Positions 54,332 to 62,355 of a stretch of DNA of 64,000 bases are shown piece after piece (positions within the stretch are counted from its first letter, which is position 1; every line of letters begins with the position of its first letter). Made by a program: the position numbers and the translations under genes. The notes below the pieces were generated by a model. The model was not told the origin of the DNA, searched no databases, and saw only the letters and a list, made by a program, of their open reading frames with translations. Source of the DNA: Schinkia azotoformans LMG 9581 (GTDB taxonomy: Bacteria > Bacillota > Bacilli > Bacillales > Bacillaceae_J); assembly GCF_000307855.1 (NCBI RefSeq), contig NZ_AJLR01000045.1, forward strand, positions 1 through 64,000. Direction: 5' to 3'.

Positions 54332-55771
54332 ATGATATTTCGAAAAAGAATAGTATTTGTGTTAATGGCATTCTCACTTATTGTTGGCGCGGGGATTTCT
54401 TATTTTTTACTAAATGGCATCAATGGAACCCCCCATCCGGGCAGTGTGTTTGCTAAGGGGGATAAAAGTACAGAAGAGGATTTAGCTAAAATCAAGCAGG
54501 CGTTGGAGCTGATTTCGGGAAGCTATGTGGAAGAGGTTAAACGGGATAAGCTTGTTGAAGGAGCCATTTCTGGTATGGTCAACACGCTTCAGGACCCATA
54601 TTCCGTTTATATGGATAAAGAAACAGCCGGCCAATTTGAACAGTCATTGGATTCTTCGTTTGAAGGAATCGGGGCAGAAGTAAGTATGACGGATGGCAAG
54701 GTTACGATTGTAGCGCCATTTAAAGATTCTCCTGCTGAAAAAGCCGGACTGAAGCCCAATGATTTTATTCTCAGTGTTGATGGTAAAAGCTTAGCAGGCC
54801 TTGATCTGTACGAAGCGGTTTTGAAAATCCGTGGTGAAAAAGGTTCAAAAGCCATCCTTGAGGTTGAGCGACCAGGTGTTACTGGTACTTTAAAAATTGA
54901 AGTGACAAGAGATGAAATTCCAATTGAAACTGTGTACAGTTCAGTGAAAGACTATAAAGGAAACAAAGTTGGTTATATTGAAATTACAAGTTTTTCAGAA
55001 GACACAGCGAAAGACTTTGCAACTCAACTAAAGGACCTTGAAAGTCAAAAAATTGCCGGATTAGTCATTGACGTTCGTGGCAACCCAGGTGGTTATCTAC
55101 AAAGCGTGGAAGATATTTTAAAGCTCTTCGTGACGGATAAAAAGCCATATGTGCAAATTGAAAATCGAAACGGTGAAAAGGAACGTTTTTTCTCATCTTT
55201 AAAAGAAAAGAAAAACTATCCAATTACAGTTTTAATTGATAAAGGGAGTGCTTCTGCCTCTGAAATTTTAGCTGGTGGTTTAAAAGAAGCGGGCGGCTAC
55301 GACATCATTGGTGAAACTTCATTCGGAAAAGGGACTGTGCAGCAAGCTGTTCCACTTGGTGATGGCAGTAATATTAAGCTGACGTTGTTTAAATGGTTAA
55401 CACCGGATGGCAATTGGATTCACAAAAAAGGTGTTGAACCAACAGTTGAAATGAAGCAACCGGATTATTTCTATTCAAGCCCGATTCAAATTGAAGAGCA
55501 ACCACTTGCCTTTGATCAAAATAATGAACAAGTGAAGAGCGCGCAATTAATGTTGAAAGGCCTTGGCTTTGAACCGGGACGCCATGATGGTTACTTCAGC
55601 AAACAAACAGAGGTTGCTGTTCAAGCCTTCCAAAAGGCAAACGGAATTTCAGCCTCCGGTCAAATTGATAAGGATACAGCACAAAAGCTTCAAGAAAAAA
55701 TTATCGAAGAAGTTCGAGATGAGAAAAACGACATCCAGCTTCAAACAGCAATCAAAATGCTTTATAAATAA
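54332..55771 (+). CDS. ctpB: CtpB, S41 carboxy-terminal processing protease
   Basis: This 479-residue protein starts at the ATG at 54332 after TTGGGGTGAG. An N-terminal membrane anchor (RIVFVLMAFSLIVGAGISYF) is followed by the S41 N-domain, a PDZ domain at ~110-195 (GIGAEVSMTDGKVTIVAPF; AGLKPNDFILSVDG) and the protease core. Catalytic Ser ~308 lies in GSASASEILAGG and Lys ~333 in TSFGKGTVQQ. A C-terminal peptidoglycan-binding domain (~400-460, AQLMLKGLGFEPGRHDGYFS) follows. In B. subtilis CtpB cleaves SpoIVFA between mother cell and forespore to activate SigK. Length and residues agree. Confidence 0.95.
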   Translation: MIFRKRIVFVLMAFSLIVGAGISYFLLNGINGTPHPGSVFAKGDKSTEEDLAKIKQALELISGSYVEEVKRDKLVEGAISGMVNTLQDPYSVYMDKETAGQFEQSLDSSFEGIGAEVSMTDGKVTIVAPFKDSPAEKAGLKPNDFILSVDGKSLAGLDLYEAVLKIRGEKGSKAILEVERPGVTGTLKIEVTRDEIPIETVYSSVKDYKGNKVGYIEITSFSEDTAKDFATQLKDLESQKIAGLVIDVRGNPGGYLQSVEDILKLFVTDKKPYVQIENRNGEKERFFSSLKEKKNYPITVLIDKGSASASEILAGGLKEAGGYDIIGETSFGKGTVQQAVPLGDGSNIKLTLFKWLTPDGNWIHKKGVEPTVEMKQPDYFYSSPIQIEEQPLAFDQNNEQVKSAQLMLKGLGFEPGRHDGYFSKQTEVAVQAFQKANGISASGQIDKDTAQKLQEKIIEEVRDEKNDIQLQTAIKMLYK

Positions 55772-55804
55772 TAAAACTGGCAGGAGTCAGGGAATCTTTG
55801 TTGA

Positions 55805-55838
55805 ATATATCCGTATATGAATACGGGTATATTTTTTT
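55805..55838 (+). terminator. Terminator after ctpB
   Basis: ATATATCCGTAT (55805-55816), loop ATGA, ATACGGGTATAT (55821-55832), then a T-run. Confidence 0.85.
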
Positions 55839-55976
55839 ATTTATAGATAAAATCCGCTGGCTTACATTCATTTCCATATGGACAAAATGGAAACTATTCA
55901 TTACGCTATAATTATGGGACACAGTTCCCGACCCTCTGGCTCAGTTTTTGGCTTGGTTAACAAAGGATGGTGCTTT

Positions 55977-57170
55977 ATGGTAGAAGCATGGCTGTTGGAG
56001 CTATTGTTTGGGATTGGACGGTTTTTCCTTAATCCGGCTACATATATATTATTACTAGTTGCATTATTTCTAGGCTTTCGCCGCATTAAAAGAGAGAGAA
56101 AGGATTTCAATGTTCGCATTTATCCTTTTAATCTTGAGTGGACGGAGTTGACTTTGTCTGGAATTCTTGCAGGCGTTTGCGTTTCTGCTGTGATGATTGC
56201 GATCGGGGCAGTGCTTCCGCTAGGGTTTATAGTTATTGCATCATCTTTAACTATTCTTTTTGCACTAGCTATGCAACCTCGCTTGCTTTCACCAGCGATT
56301 GTATTAGGACTTTCGATTATCATATCCTTATTCCTACCTAGTCTGTCGTTTAATAATTTACTAGTTTCTAATTTAATAAAAGATGTAACAAACAGTCCGG
56401 TTCTGGTAATGGCGATTTTGCTTTCGGTTTTGATTTTTGCAGAAGGCTTGCTAATTTTAAGAAAAGGACATGTCCATACGTCACCTAAGTTGCTCAAAAG
56501 TAAACGCGGGAAGCAAATCGGTGCCCATGAGGCAAAAAAAATGTGGATGGTCCCTGTGCTTTTATTGATCCCAGGGGATGCGCTCACCTCGACATTTGAA
56601 TGGTGGCCGGCTATTCAAACGCCGTTTATGACTTTTTCTCTACTAGTCGTGCCATTTGGAGTCGGTTTCCATCAGGAGGTACAGGCTTCACTGCCTAAGG
56701 TTGCCATTCAGCAGACGGGCAGAAGGGTTCTGCTATTGGCAGTTGTCGTGGCAGCTTTAACGGTTGGAGCTTATTGGCTCCCAGTCTTGGCGATTGCTGC
56801 GGCTGTAGTGGCGATGGTCGGTCGTGAATATATTACGGTAAGGCAGAAAATGTTAGATGATGATAAAGTATCATTCTTCGCAACCAATGAAAAAGGCATG
56901 GTGATCCTAGATGTGATCCCCAATTCCCCAGCTGAAAAAATGGGACTTAAATTAGGAGAAATCATTATAAAAGTAAATGGCAACAAAGTTCGGAGCGAAA
57001 AAGAATTTTACGAAGCATTACAAGTGAATCGCGCCTATTGTAAGCTCGAGGTGTTGGACTATAACGGTGAAGTTCGTTTTGCTCAAAGAGCACTATACGA
57101 CGGTGAGCATCATGAACTCGGAATTCTGTTCGTGCATGATGGAAAACAATGGACAAATGAGGCAGTATAG
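55977..57170 (+). CDS. minJ: MinJ-like PDZ membrane protein
   Basis: This ~397-residue protein starts at the ATG at 55977 (AAAGGATGG upstream); 33 codons of open frame before it have no ribosome binding site and little coding character. About eight membrane segments fill residues 1-300 (starting EAWLLELLFGIGRFFLNPAT, YILLLVALFLGFRRIKRERK). A C-terminal cytoplasmic or surface PDZ domain follows (VILDVIPNSPAEKMGLKLGE, VNGNKVRSEKEFYEALQ). This topology and the place after ctpB match MinJ/YvjD, which links DivIVA to MinD at poles and septa. Identity with MinJ rather than another PDZ membrane protein rests on context. Confidence 0.82.
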   Translation: MVEAWLLELLFGIGRFFLNPATYILLLVALFLGFRRIKRERKDFNVRIYPFNLEWTELTLSGILAGVCVSAVMIAIGAVLPLGFIVIASSLTILFALAMQPRLLSPAIVLGLSIIISLFLPSLSFNNLLVSNLIKDVTNSPVLVMAILLSVLIFAEGLLILRKGHVHTSPKLLKSKRGKQIGAHEAKKMWMVPVLLLIPGDALTSTFEWWPAIQTPFMTFSLLVVPFGVGFHQEVQASLPKVAIQQTGRRVLLLAVVVAALTVGAYWLPVLAIAAAVVAMVGREYITVRQKMLDDDKVSFFATNEKGMVILDVIPNSPAEKMGLKLGEIIIKVNGNKVRSEKEFYEALQVNRAYCKLEVLDYNGEVRFAQRALYDGEHHELGILFVHDGKQWTNEAV

Positions 57171-57260
57171 GTGTGATTTTTCATAATTATCCCGAATGGT
57201 TTTTCTAATTCGGGTGTCCGTTTAGTACTAAATAAGCGAGTAGTTCATTATGAACTAAGG

Positions 57261-57301
57261 AAAGCCAATGCAATTTGCCTCATAGGCAGCATTGGCTTTT
57301 C
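57261..57301 (+). terminator. Terminator after the minJ-like gene
   Basis: AAAGCCAATGC (57261-57271) pairs with GCATTGGCTTT (57289-57299), with a further TGCCTCATAGGCA pairing in the loop, then TT. Confidence 0.8.
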
Positions 57302-57341
57302 GAATTGACAAAATAATTTGAATACAGCTGTTATGCCATCC

Positions 57342-57539
57342 TTAGAAAATGCGTCGTCTCCGGCTTAAAAGGAAAATTGCAGCAATTAAAAAGAAGGGAA
57401 TAAATCTTCTTCGAAAACCTGAACGAATAAACATTCCTCCCCGTGGATCCACTCCTTCAATGATTCCTCTATGAACTCTTCCATTACGCTCTATGACCTC
57501 AACAGCTTGGCCTCTATGTCTCATAACTAAATTATGCAT
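57342..57539 (-). CDS. Small Sm-like basic protein with hydrophobic tail
   Basis: This 65-residue minus-strand protein has a strong ribosome binding site (GGAAGGAGGGGTG). Residues 1-43 (RHRGQAVEVIERNGRVHRGI, then IEGVDPRGGMFIRSG) have the beta-strand pattern of an LSM/Sm-like fold. The C-terminus is a short hydrophobic helix (FIPFFLIAAIFLLS) capped by RRRR. Its position is next to several probable spore-surface genes. No family name comes to mind. The start and coding nature are well supported. Confidence 0.65.
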   Translation of the reverse strand: MHNLVMRHRGQAVEVIERNGRVHRGIIEGVDPRGGMFIRSGFRRRFIPFFLIAAIFLLSRRRRIF

Positions 57540-57836
57540 TTCACCCCTCCTTCCTAAAATGTAATATCAGTTAGAAGTAGGCGTTCACCTCCTATGGATT
57601 ATCAGGAAACCGCAAAAGCGATCCTTAATCATAATCTATGTTTACTAAATTGGATTGACATGGACAAACACTTGATAGGTATTAAAATTCCATATTTGAC
57701 TAATGGAAGAAGGCGCTGGTTACTTTCTATTAATTTAAAATGATCTTAATGTCTAAAATAATTTCCACACTTGTCCATTTCGAATAAGACGAGTTATTCA
57801 TAAACTATAGTAACTTCTACAAAGGTGGTGATACTT

Positions 57837-57944
57837 ATGGGTCAATCTTATGGCGGCGGAATGGGCACCAATTTTGCATTAATTGTGGTGCTTTTCATTT
57901 TATTGATAATTGTTGGAACAGCTTTTGTTCACGGGGGTTATTAA
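57837..57944 (+). CDS. YjcZ family tiny sporulation membrane protein
   Basis: This 35-residue protein has a clear AAAGGTGGTGAT ribosome binding site. A glycine-rich head (MGQSYGGGMGTNF) precedes one membrane segment (ALIVVLFILLIIVGTAFV) and the terminal HGGY. This is the pattern of the YjcZ/SscA group of tiny spore-associated membrane proteins, where the FALIVVLFILLIIVG stretch is almost invariant. It ends at a strong terminator. No neighbours share its transcript. Confidence 0.9.
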   Translation: MGQSYGGGMGTNFALIVVLFILLIIVGTAFVHGGY

Positions 57945-57985
57945 GTCCTGCTTAAAAATCCACATTCCTCCACTTGACACCTCTT

Positions 57986-58017
57986 GGAAGCACTGATGTT
58001 GGGTGCTTCCTTTTTTT
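57986..58017 (+). terminator. Terminator after the YjcZ-like gene
   Basis: GGAAGCAC (57986-57993), a 9-base loop, GTGCTTCC (58003-58010) and seven T. Confidence 0.9.
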
Positions 58018-58186
58018 CAAATGCAGAGGATTCAGAATTTTAATCAATATGACTAAAAAAGTAATGCTTATGGGTTCAATATCTAAAGTACAAGCCGCTT
58101 TCTAGATTGGAATAAACTGAATATCATCCTCTCATTTTTTCTGGATGATTATGAAAAATACCAAAAGGTACGATGTTTACTAAAAA

Positions 58187-58228
58187 AGAGAACCAGTACA
58201 TAATGGCCCCATAATGTACTGATTCTCT
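58187..58228 (-). terminator. Terminator, active at least for the minus-strand gene
   Basis: AGAGAACCAGTACAT (58187-58201) and ATGTACTGATTCTCT (58214-58228) pair over 15 bp with one mismatch. On the minus strand the hairpin directly follows the stop codon of the 58535 gene and ends in TTTTTT; the plus strand also has a T-run nearby. Confidence 0.75.
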
Positions 58229-58535
58229 ATATTGTTTTTTTATTAAAAAGCTTTACATTGGATGGATCGTTTACATCTTTTCCGAAAAAGGTTTTACGTG
58301 TCATTTCCTCTAACTTACGAACAGCCTTATTAAATTCATCATTGTCCATTTGTTTTGTTGCTAGAAGGGAGCATAAAATCGCGTACCCAATGGCCGTAGT
58401 ATCAACATGCACATCTATTTTTAAATCTACATCGGAATTACCGCTTTGACCTACTTCAGTTGAGTTCGAATTGCGGATATGAATCACTTTTTGTTCATCT
58501 GACTCTAAATTTATATTCATAGATTCTTCTTGCAT
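58227..58535 (-). CDS. CotX-like probable spore coat protein
   Basis: This 102-residue minus-strand protein has an ATG at 58535 with AAAGGAAAG upstream. The central segment HIRNSNSTEVGQSGNSDVDL and KIDVHVDTTAIGYAILCSLL resembles the CotX/CotW-like insoluble coat fraction family (alternating polar repeats leading to a buried segment). There is no signal peptide. Neighbouring minus-strand genes are also small polar proteins, suggesting a spore-surface cluster. The family call is tentative; coding status is good. Confidence 0.6.
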   Translation of the reverse strand: MQEESMNINLESDEQKVIHIRNSNSTEVGQSGNSDVDLKIDVHVDTTAIGYAILCSLLATKQMDNDEFNKAVRKLEEMTRKTFFGKDVNDPSNVKLFNKKTI

Positions 58536-58577
58536 AAAAACATCTTTCCTTTTAAACTCTATTCATACCTTTTAAAG

Positions 58578-58603
58578 AGATAGTGGGAGAAATCCCACTA
58601 TCT
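58578..58603 (-). terminator. Terminator after the low-complexity gene
   Basis: AGATAGTGGGA (58578-58588), loop GAAA, TCCCACTATCT (58593-58603). On the minus strand it starts right at the stop codon and is followed by a short T tract. Confidence 0.7.
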
Positions 58604-58996
58604 TTATTTTGGTTTTATATCAATTTCGAACTGTTGGTCTTGATCATTATCTTGATCAGCTTCTTGATCTGTTCTTACCCTAGCTTTGCTTTTGCTATTT
58701 AAGGTAACATTTACCGTGGAATTTCCGGAATTCATGACTCGTGCGATATTTGTGTTTTTGTCTGTATTTCTAACATCTGCTTCAGAATCTGCAGTTGAAT
58801 TAGAACGATTTCGAAAATCAGTAGTATTCCTAAATTCGTTATCATTCTCAAATTCAACGTCTACATCTACATTTTGATCATTTCTTTGATCATTTATTTG
58901 ATTATTTCTTTGATTATTTCTTTGATTATTTCTCTGCCTTTTTGAGGAACGGAAAAAGCTTTGATTTCCAGTGCTATCGTATTCTTTTGAATCCAT
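58604..58996 (-). CDS. Asn/Asp/Arg-rich low-complexity protein, probable spore surface
   Basis: This 130-residue minus-strand protein has an excellent ribosome binding site (AAAGGGGGGATAATT). Residues 3-14 (SKEYDSTGNQSF) closely resemble the start of the DUF1259 protein encoded just upstream on the same strand (RKEYDDLGNQNF). A tandem RNNQ-type repeat (~20-45) follows, then Asp/Glu/Asn-rich and Val-alternating segments (STVNVTLNSKSKARVRTDQE, FEIDIKPK). No membrane segment. The make-up is that of spore coat or exosporium proteins, which is inference. Confidence 0.65.
   Translation of the reverse strand: MDSKEYDSTGNQSFFRSSKRQRNNQRNNQRNNQINDQRNDQNVDVDVEFENDNEFRNTTDFRNRSNSTADSEADVRNTDKNTNIARVMNSGNSTVNVTLNSKSKARVRTDQEADQDNDQDQQFEIDIKPK
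58873..58932. repeat. Five 12-bp tandem repeats
   Basis: Units TTTGATCATTTC, TTTGATCATTTA and three TTTGATTATTTC lie end to end, and encode the (R/I)N(N/D)Q repeat of the minus-strand protein. Copy number could vary by slippage without shifting the frame. Confidence 0.9.
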
Positions 58997-59104
58997 AATT
59001 ATCCCCCCTTTCTTAATGGTTTAATTCAATGTATTCCGCTCACTATTATTCGTATAAGCGAAAAACCGAGTCTATTAGCCTGTTTTTTTGCATATTATTG
59101 GATA

Positions 59105-59683
59105 TTAATTAAAAAGTCCAGCTTCCCTTGCTGCTGCAAAACTTTCTCTAGCAAAAACAAACGGGTCCCCAACATTTTCCCAATGCATATACATTAAACG
59201 TGGTTCATCGAAAAGCCAGTGGTTATGGACGGCCGTTACTATAATACCTCTGCTACGCAATGCTGATAAAAAGGGGTTAATTTCTTTTTGAAGGATAACC
59301 GTTTCACCAAGATTTAGAGTTCTGCCATTTCGATTATTTTCAAAGGAGAGTGCAAATGGAAGTGCAAGTGGGGAGCGTGTTCGGCGACCTAAAATTGTAG
59401 CATTGATATTTCGGAGTCGCTGAACTAAACAGACTGGGGTAGATGTAATAACCTCGCCTCCGATAATATTTGCAAGTTGTTGGCAGGTGGATGTACTGAA
59501 ACCTCTATTTGCATTTCGGGCAGTCATAGGATTTTTACCACTCCTACCCATCATTTGATTTTGCACCTCGGAACCTAATTCAAATTCATCATTGAACTCA
59601 TCATTTAGATCAAAATTGTCATTCCTATTTGATACACTTACGAAATTCTGATTTCCTAAGTCATCATATTCTTTTCTTACCAC
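59105..59683 (-). CDS. DUF1259 protein with spore-surface-like N-terminus
   Basis: This 192-residue minus-strand protein has a GTG start after AAGGAGATGATA. Residues 1-60 are polar and Asn/Asp-rich and begin RKEYDDLGNQNF, shared with the neighbouring low-complexity gene. Residues ~62-190 form a DUF1259 domain: STCQQLANIIGGEVITSTPV, FALSFENNRNGRTLNLGETV, and the conserved ALRSRGIIVTAVHNHWLFDE, then PRLMYMHWENVGDP. The His pair (HNHW, MHW) suggests metal binding. The DUF1259 function is unknown. The shared N-terminus suggests a common localisation signal. Confidence 0.8.
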   Translation of the reverse strand: MVRKEYDDLGNQNFVSVSNRNDNFDLNDEFNDEFELGSEVQNQMMGRSGKNPMTARNANRGFSTSTCQQLANIIGGEVITSTPVCLVQRLRNINATILGRRTRSPLALPFALSFENNRNGRTLNLGETVILQKEINPFLSALRSRGIIVTAVHNHWLFDEPRLMYMHWENVGDPFVFARESFAAAREAGLFN

Positions 59684-59946
59684 AAAATATCATCTCCTTG
59701 TCTAATTTCCCTAACAGTTTATTCTGACAAGCAAGGAATGTATGGATATATTTACGAGGAAAAATGCCTTTTTTTGGGGGCCAGATAGTTTTGGGCTAGA
59801 GAGTCAGACCCCGTGGCTCCAAAACAATATGGCCGTGCTGTAAAGTGGAAAATTACACAAAATTAAAGGAAAAAGAATATTTTTATAGAAAAAGTATAAA
59901 AAGAAGTTTGGTCTTAAGTGTACTCTACTGCAAAGGGGTGGGTAAC

Positions 59947-61632
59947 ATGTTAAATAAGGAAACTACTATCGAGCTTAAAAAAGAATTATTGGTCGATGTA
60001 TATGAAAATATGATTTATGCCATAAGCGTGACGGATGCAAGAAATAAAATACAATTAATTAATCCAGCCTTTACCGAATTAACGGGATATAGCGAGGATG
60101 ATGTGATCGGTAAAAATCCTAGCATCCTAAGTTCGGGGATCCATGAAAAACATTTTTACAAGGAAATGTGGAGTAGTCTCAACAAAAAAGGTTTTTGGAG
60201 AGGCGAGATCTGGAATAAAAGAAAGGATGGAGAACTTTTTCTCGAAGAAATCACGATCAAGGCGATAAAAAATAACAATGGTAAAATAAAAAATTACGTC
60301 TCTATTTTTATCGATATTACGGAACGGAAAAAGCTTGAGGAAAAACTAAAATTCCAAGCGTATCATGATGATTTAACAAAACTTCCGAATCGGAAATATT
60401 TTTATTATGAATTGAATCAAGTGATTCAAAGGACTGACGGTAAGGATAAACTATGTGCAGTGATTTTTTTAGATTTAGATCACTTTAAAGATATTAATGA
60501 TACGCTAGGACATAGTGTAGGCGATGAGTTATTGATCGCTGCAGCCAACCGTTTGAGGGAAAGGCTACAAAATAAAGGAGTCGTGACTCGGTATGGCGGC
60601 GATGAATTTGCGATCATCCTTTATAATTTACAAAATAAGTTCGAATGTATCAGCATTATGAATCGAATCATGGATAGTTTTTCGAAACCGTTTACACTTC
60701 ATGGGTTTGAATTGTTTATTACAACGAGTGTTGGGATTAGCCTGTATCCGAATGATGGGGATGATGGAGACACTCTTATAAAATATGCCGATTCAGCGAT
60801 GTATCATGCAAAGCAGGAAGGCAAGAATACTTATAAATTTTTTCAAAAGAGTTATATGAAAAAGTCGATAGAGAGATTGATTCTTGCCAGTGATTTGCGA
60901 AAAGCAATTGAAAATGATGAGCTTTTATTATATTATCAGCCGAAATTCTCGTGTAAAACTGAAAAGGTAAATGGATTTGAGGCGTTAATTAGATGGGACC
61001 ATCCAAAGCATGGGATGATTTCACCCAACTGCTTTATTCCATTAGCTGAAGAAACAGGAATGATTGTTCATATTGATCAGTGGGTGTTATATCAAGCCTG
61101 TCTTCAATTAAAAGAATGGCAAGCCCAAGGATTGAAGCCTGTAAAAATTGCCGTAAACCTATCGATGCTGCAGTTTCAGCAAAAAAATTTTTTGAATATT
61201 GTAAGGTCCATTTTAAAGGAAACAGGTATTGACCCTTCCTATCTGGAAATTGAACTCACGGAAAGAGTAATCATGGACGACCCTGAAATTGCTTTGAAAA
61301 ATATTAAGAGGCTAAAATCGATTGGTGTTCAGATTTCAATGGATGACTTTGGGGTCCATTATTCTTCGTTAAGTTATTTGAAACTGTTACCATTGGATCG
61401 CTTGAAAATTGACCGGTCTTTTTTACAAGACATGTTAGCAAATAAAGACGATCAAACGATTGTAAAAGCGATGATTCAATTGGCTCATAATTTGGAGATG
61501 ACAGTGGTTGCGGAAGGTGTGGAAACAATCGAACAATATAATTTTTTAAAATCAAATCATTGTGATGAAGTGCAAGGCTTCTATTTTGACAAGCCCTTAC
61601 CTGCTACTAATATAATTAAATATATTTCCTAG
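59947..61632 (+). CDS. PAS-GGDEF-EAL cyclic-di-GMP enzyme
   Basis: This is a 561-residue protein; the ATG at 59947 has AAAGGGGTGGG upstream, and 34 earlier open codons lack one. A PAS/PAC domain occupies ~20-140 (NPAFTELTGYSEDDVIGKNP). The GGDEF domain follows at ~145-310 with an intact RYGGDEFAII, and no RxxD inhibitory site was seen in the expected place. The EAL domain occupies ~320-555 with EALIRWDHPKHG, NLSMLQFQQ, ELTERVIMDD, DDFGVHYSSL, AEGVETIEQ and QGFYF, all catalytic positions present. It is soluble, without membrane segments, and may both make and degrade c-di-GMP, a regulator of motility. Confidence 0.95.
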   Translation: MLNKETTIELKKELLVDVYENMIYAISVTDARNKIQLINPAFTELTGYSEDDVIGKNPSILSSGIHEKHFYKEMWSSLNKKGFWRGEIWNKRKDGELFLEEITIKAIKNNNGKIKNYVSIFIDITERKKLEEKLKFQAYHDDLTKLPNRKYFYYELNQVIQRTDGKDKLCAVIFLDLDHFKDINDTLGHSVGDELLIAAANRLRERLQNKGVVTRYGGDEFAIILYNLQNKFECISIMNRIMDSFSKPFTLHGFELFITTSVGISLYPNDGDDGDTLIKYADSAMYHAKQEGKNTYKFFQKSYMKKSIERLILASDLRKAIENDELLLYYQPKFSCKTEKVNGFEALIRWDHPKHGMISPNCFIPLAEETGMIVHIDQWVLYQACLQLKEWQAQGLKPVKIAVNLSMLQFQQKNFLNIVRSILKETGIDPSYLEIELTERVIMDDPEIALKNIKRLKSIGVQISMDDFGVHYSSLSYLKLLPLDRLKIDRSFLQDMLANKDDQTIVKAMIQLAHNLEMTVVAEGVETIEQYNFLKSNHCDEVQGFYFDKPLPATNIIKYIS

Positions 61633-61778
61633 AGTGGTAACGGGGAGGCAACTATTGTTAATGGAAAAGGTAATCAAACTTGTTATTCGAGAATTATTAT
61701 GATAATTTGAAAATTGAGACTACACCTGCTATTGCATTTTGTTAGTTTCGAATGACCTGGAAGGGGATCTTTACCTAC

Positions 61779-62024
61779 ATGACAAAAGTTATACTTGCTG
61801 TACTGGCACCCTTTTTAATGATTATTTTCTTAACAAGAGTCACCTTTAATCATTACATTAGTACCCTATTAACTATTGGAATTATATTTGCTATTTTTAA
61901 AGGATATGGAGAGCCATCGTTTGTCACAGCCACTTGGATCGTTTCCGTCATCGCCGGCTTTCTCGTTTCAGCCAGAATGATGAAAAAATTAAAAAACACC
62001 AATAAAAGAAAATACGATCGCTAA
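61779..62024 (+). CDS. csbA: CsbA family membrane protein
   Basis: This 81-residue protein has three membrane segments: VILAVLAPFLMIIFLTRVTF, ISTLLTIGIIFAIFKGYGE and VTATWIVSVIAGFLVSARMM, with a basic tail. The RVTFNHY motif is typical of CsbA, a general stress (SigB) gene that lies immediately before uvrB in B. subtilis. I prefer the ATG at 61779 over 61752, since AAGGGGATC precedes it. No convincing SigB promoter was found. Function is unknown. Confidence 0.85.
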   Translation: MTKVILAVLAPFLMIIFLTRVTFNHYISTLLTIGIIFAIFKGYGEPSFVTATWIVSVIAGFLVSARMMKKLKNTNKRKYDR

Positions 62025-62058
62025 GCATGGAGTAACGCAATTGCCCCATGCTTTTATT
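62023..62058 (+). terminator. Terminator after csbA
   Basis: AAGCATGG (62023-62030) pairs with CCATGCTT (62046-62053), then TTATTTTT. The hairpin starts within the csbA stop codon. Confidence 0.75.
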
Positions 62059-62207
62059 TTTGTCTGTGGCGGTGCGTGCAAAGCGCCTTGTTTATCCTTA
62101 ATATTGGAAATATTGTTAGATGAGCAGCAATAGTGTTCATTTCATCGAATAAACTGCCGCAATACGTGGATAAACTTCAAAACTCAGAAATGAATTACCA
62201 AAATCAA

Positions 62208-62262
62208 CGAATATTCGTTCGTTAAAATTGGATATTTCATATACACGTATGTTACAATAAGT
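62208..62262 (+). promoter_or_regulatory. uvrB promoter with LexA (SOS) boxes
   Basis: CGAATATTCGTTCG (62208-62221) matches the Bacillus LexA box CGAAC-N4-GTTCG at nine of ten fixed positions. TACACGTATGTTAC (62242-62255) is a weaker second match. TTGGAT (62228-62233) and TACAAT (62253-62258) with a TGT extension are a possible SigA promoter with a 19-base spacer, so both boxes sit where a repressor would block it. The rest of the 331-base gap holds only the csbA terminator. Confidence 0.7.
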
Positions 62263-62355
62263 ACACAAATTAGTAGACGAACGGGATATATACATAGCAA
62301 ACTACGGAACAATACCGATATATAAATCTCATGCTTGAACGGAGGTAATTTACCA

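Noticed and set aside
55878-55976. 33-residue N-terminal extension of the minJ-like protein
   Set aside because: No start signal at 55878; the ATG at 55977 has AAAGGATGG and gives the expected membrane-first topology.
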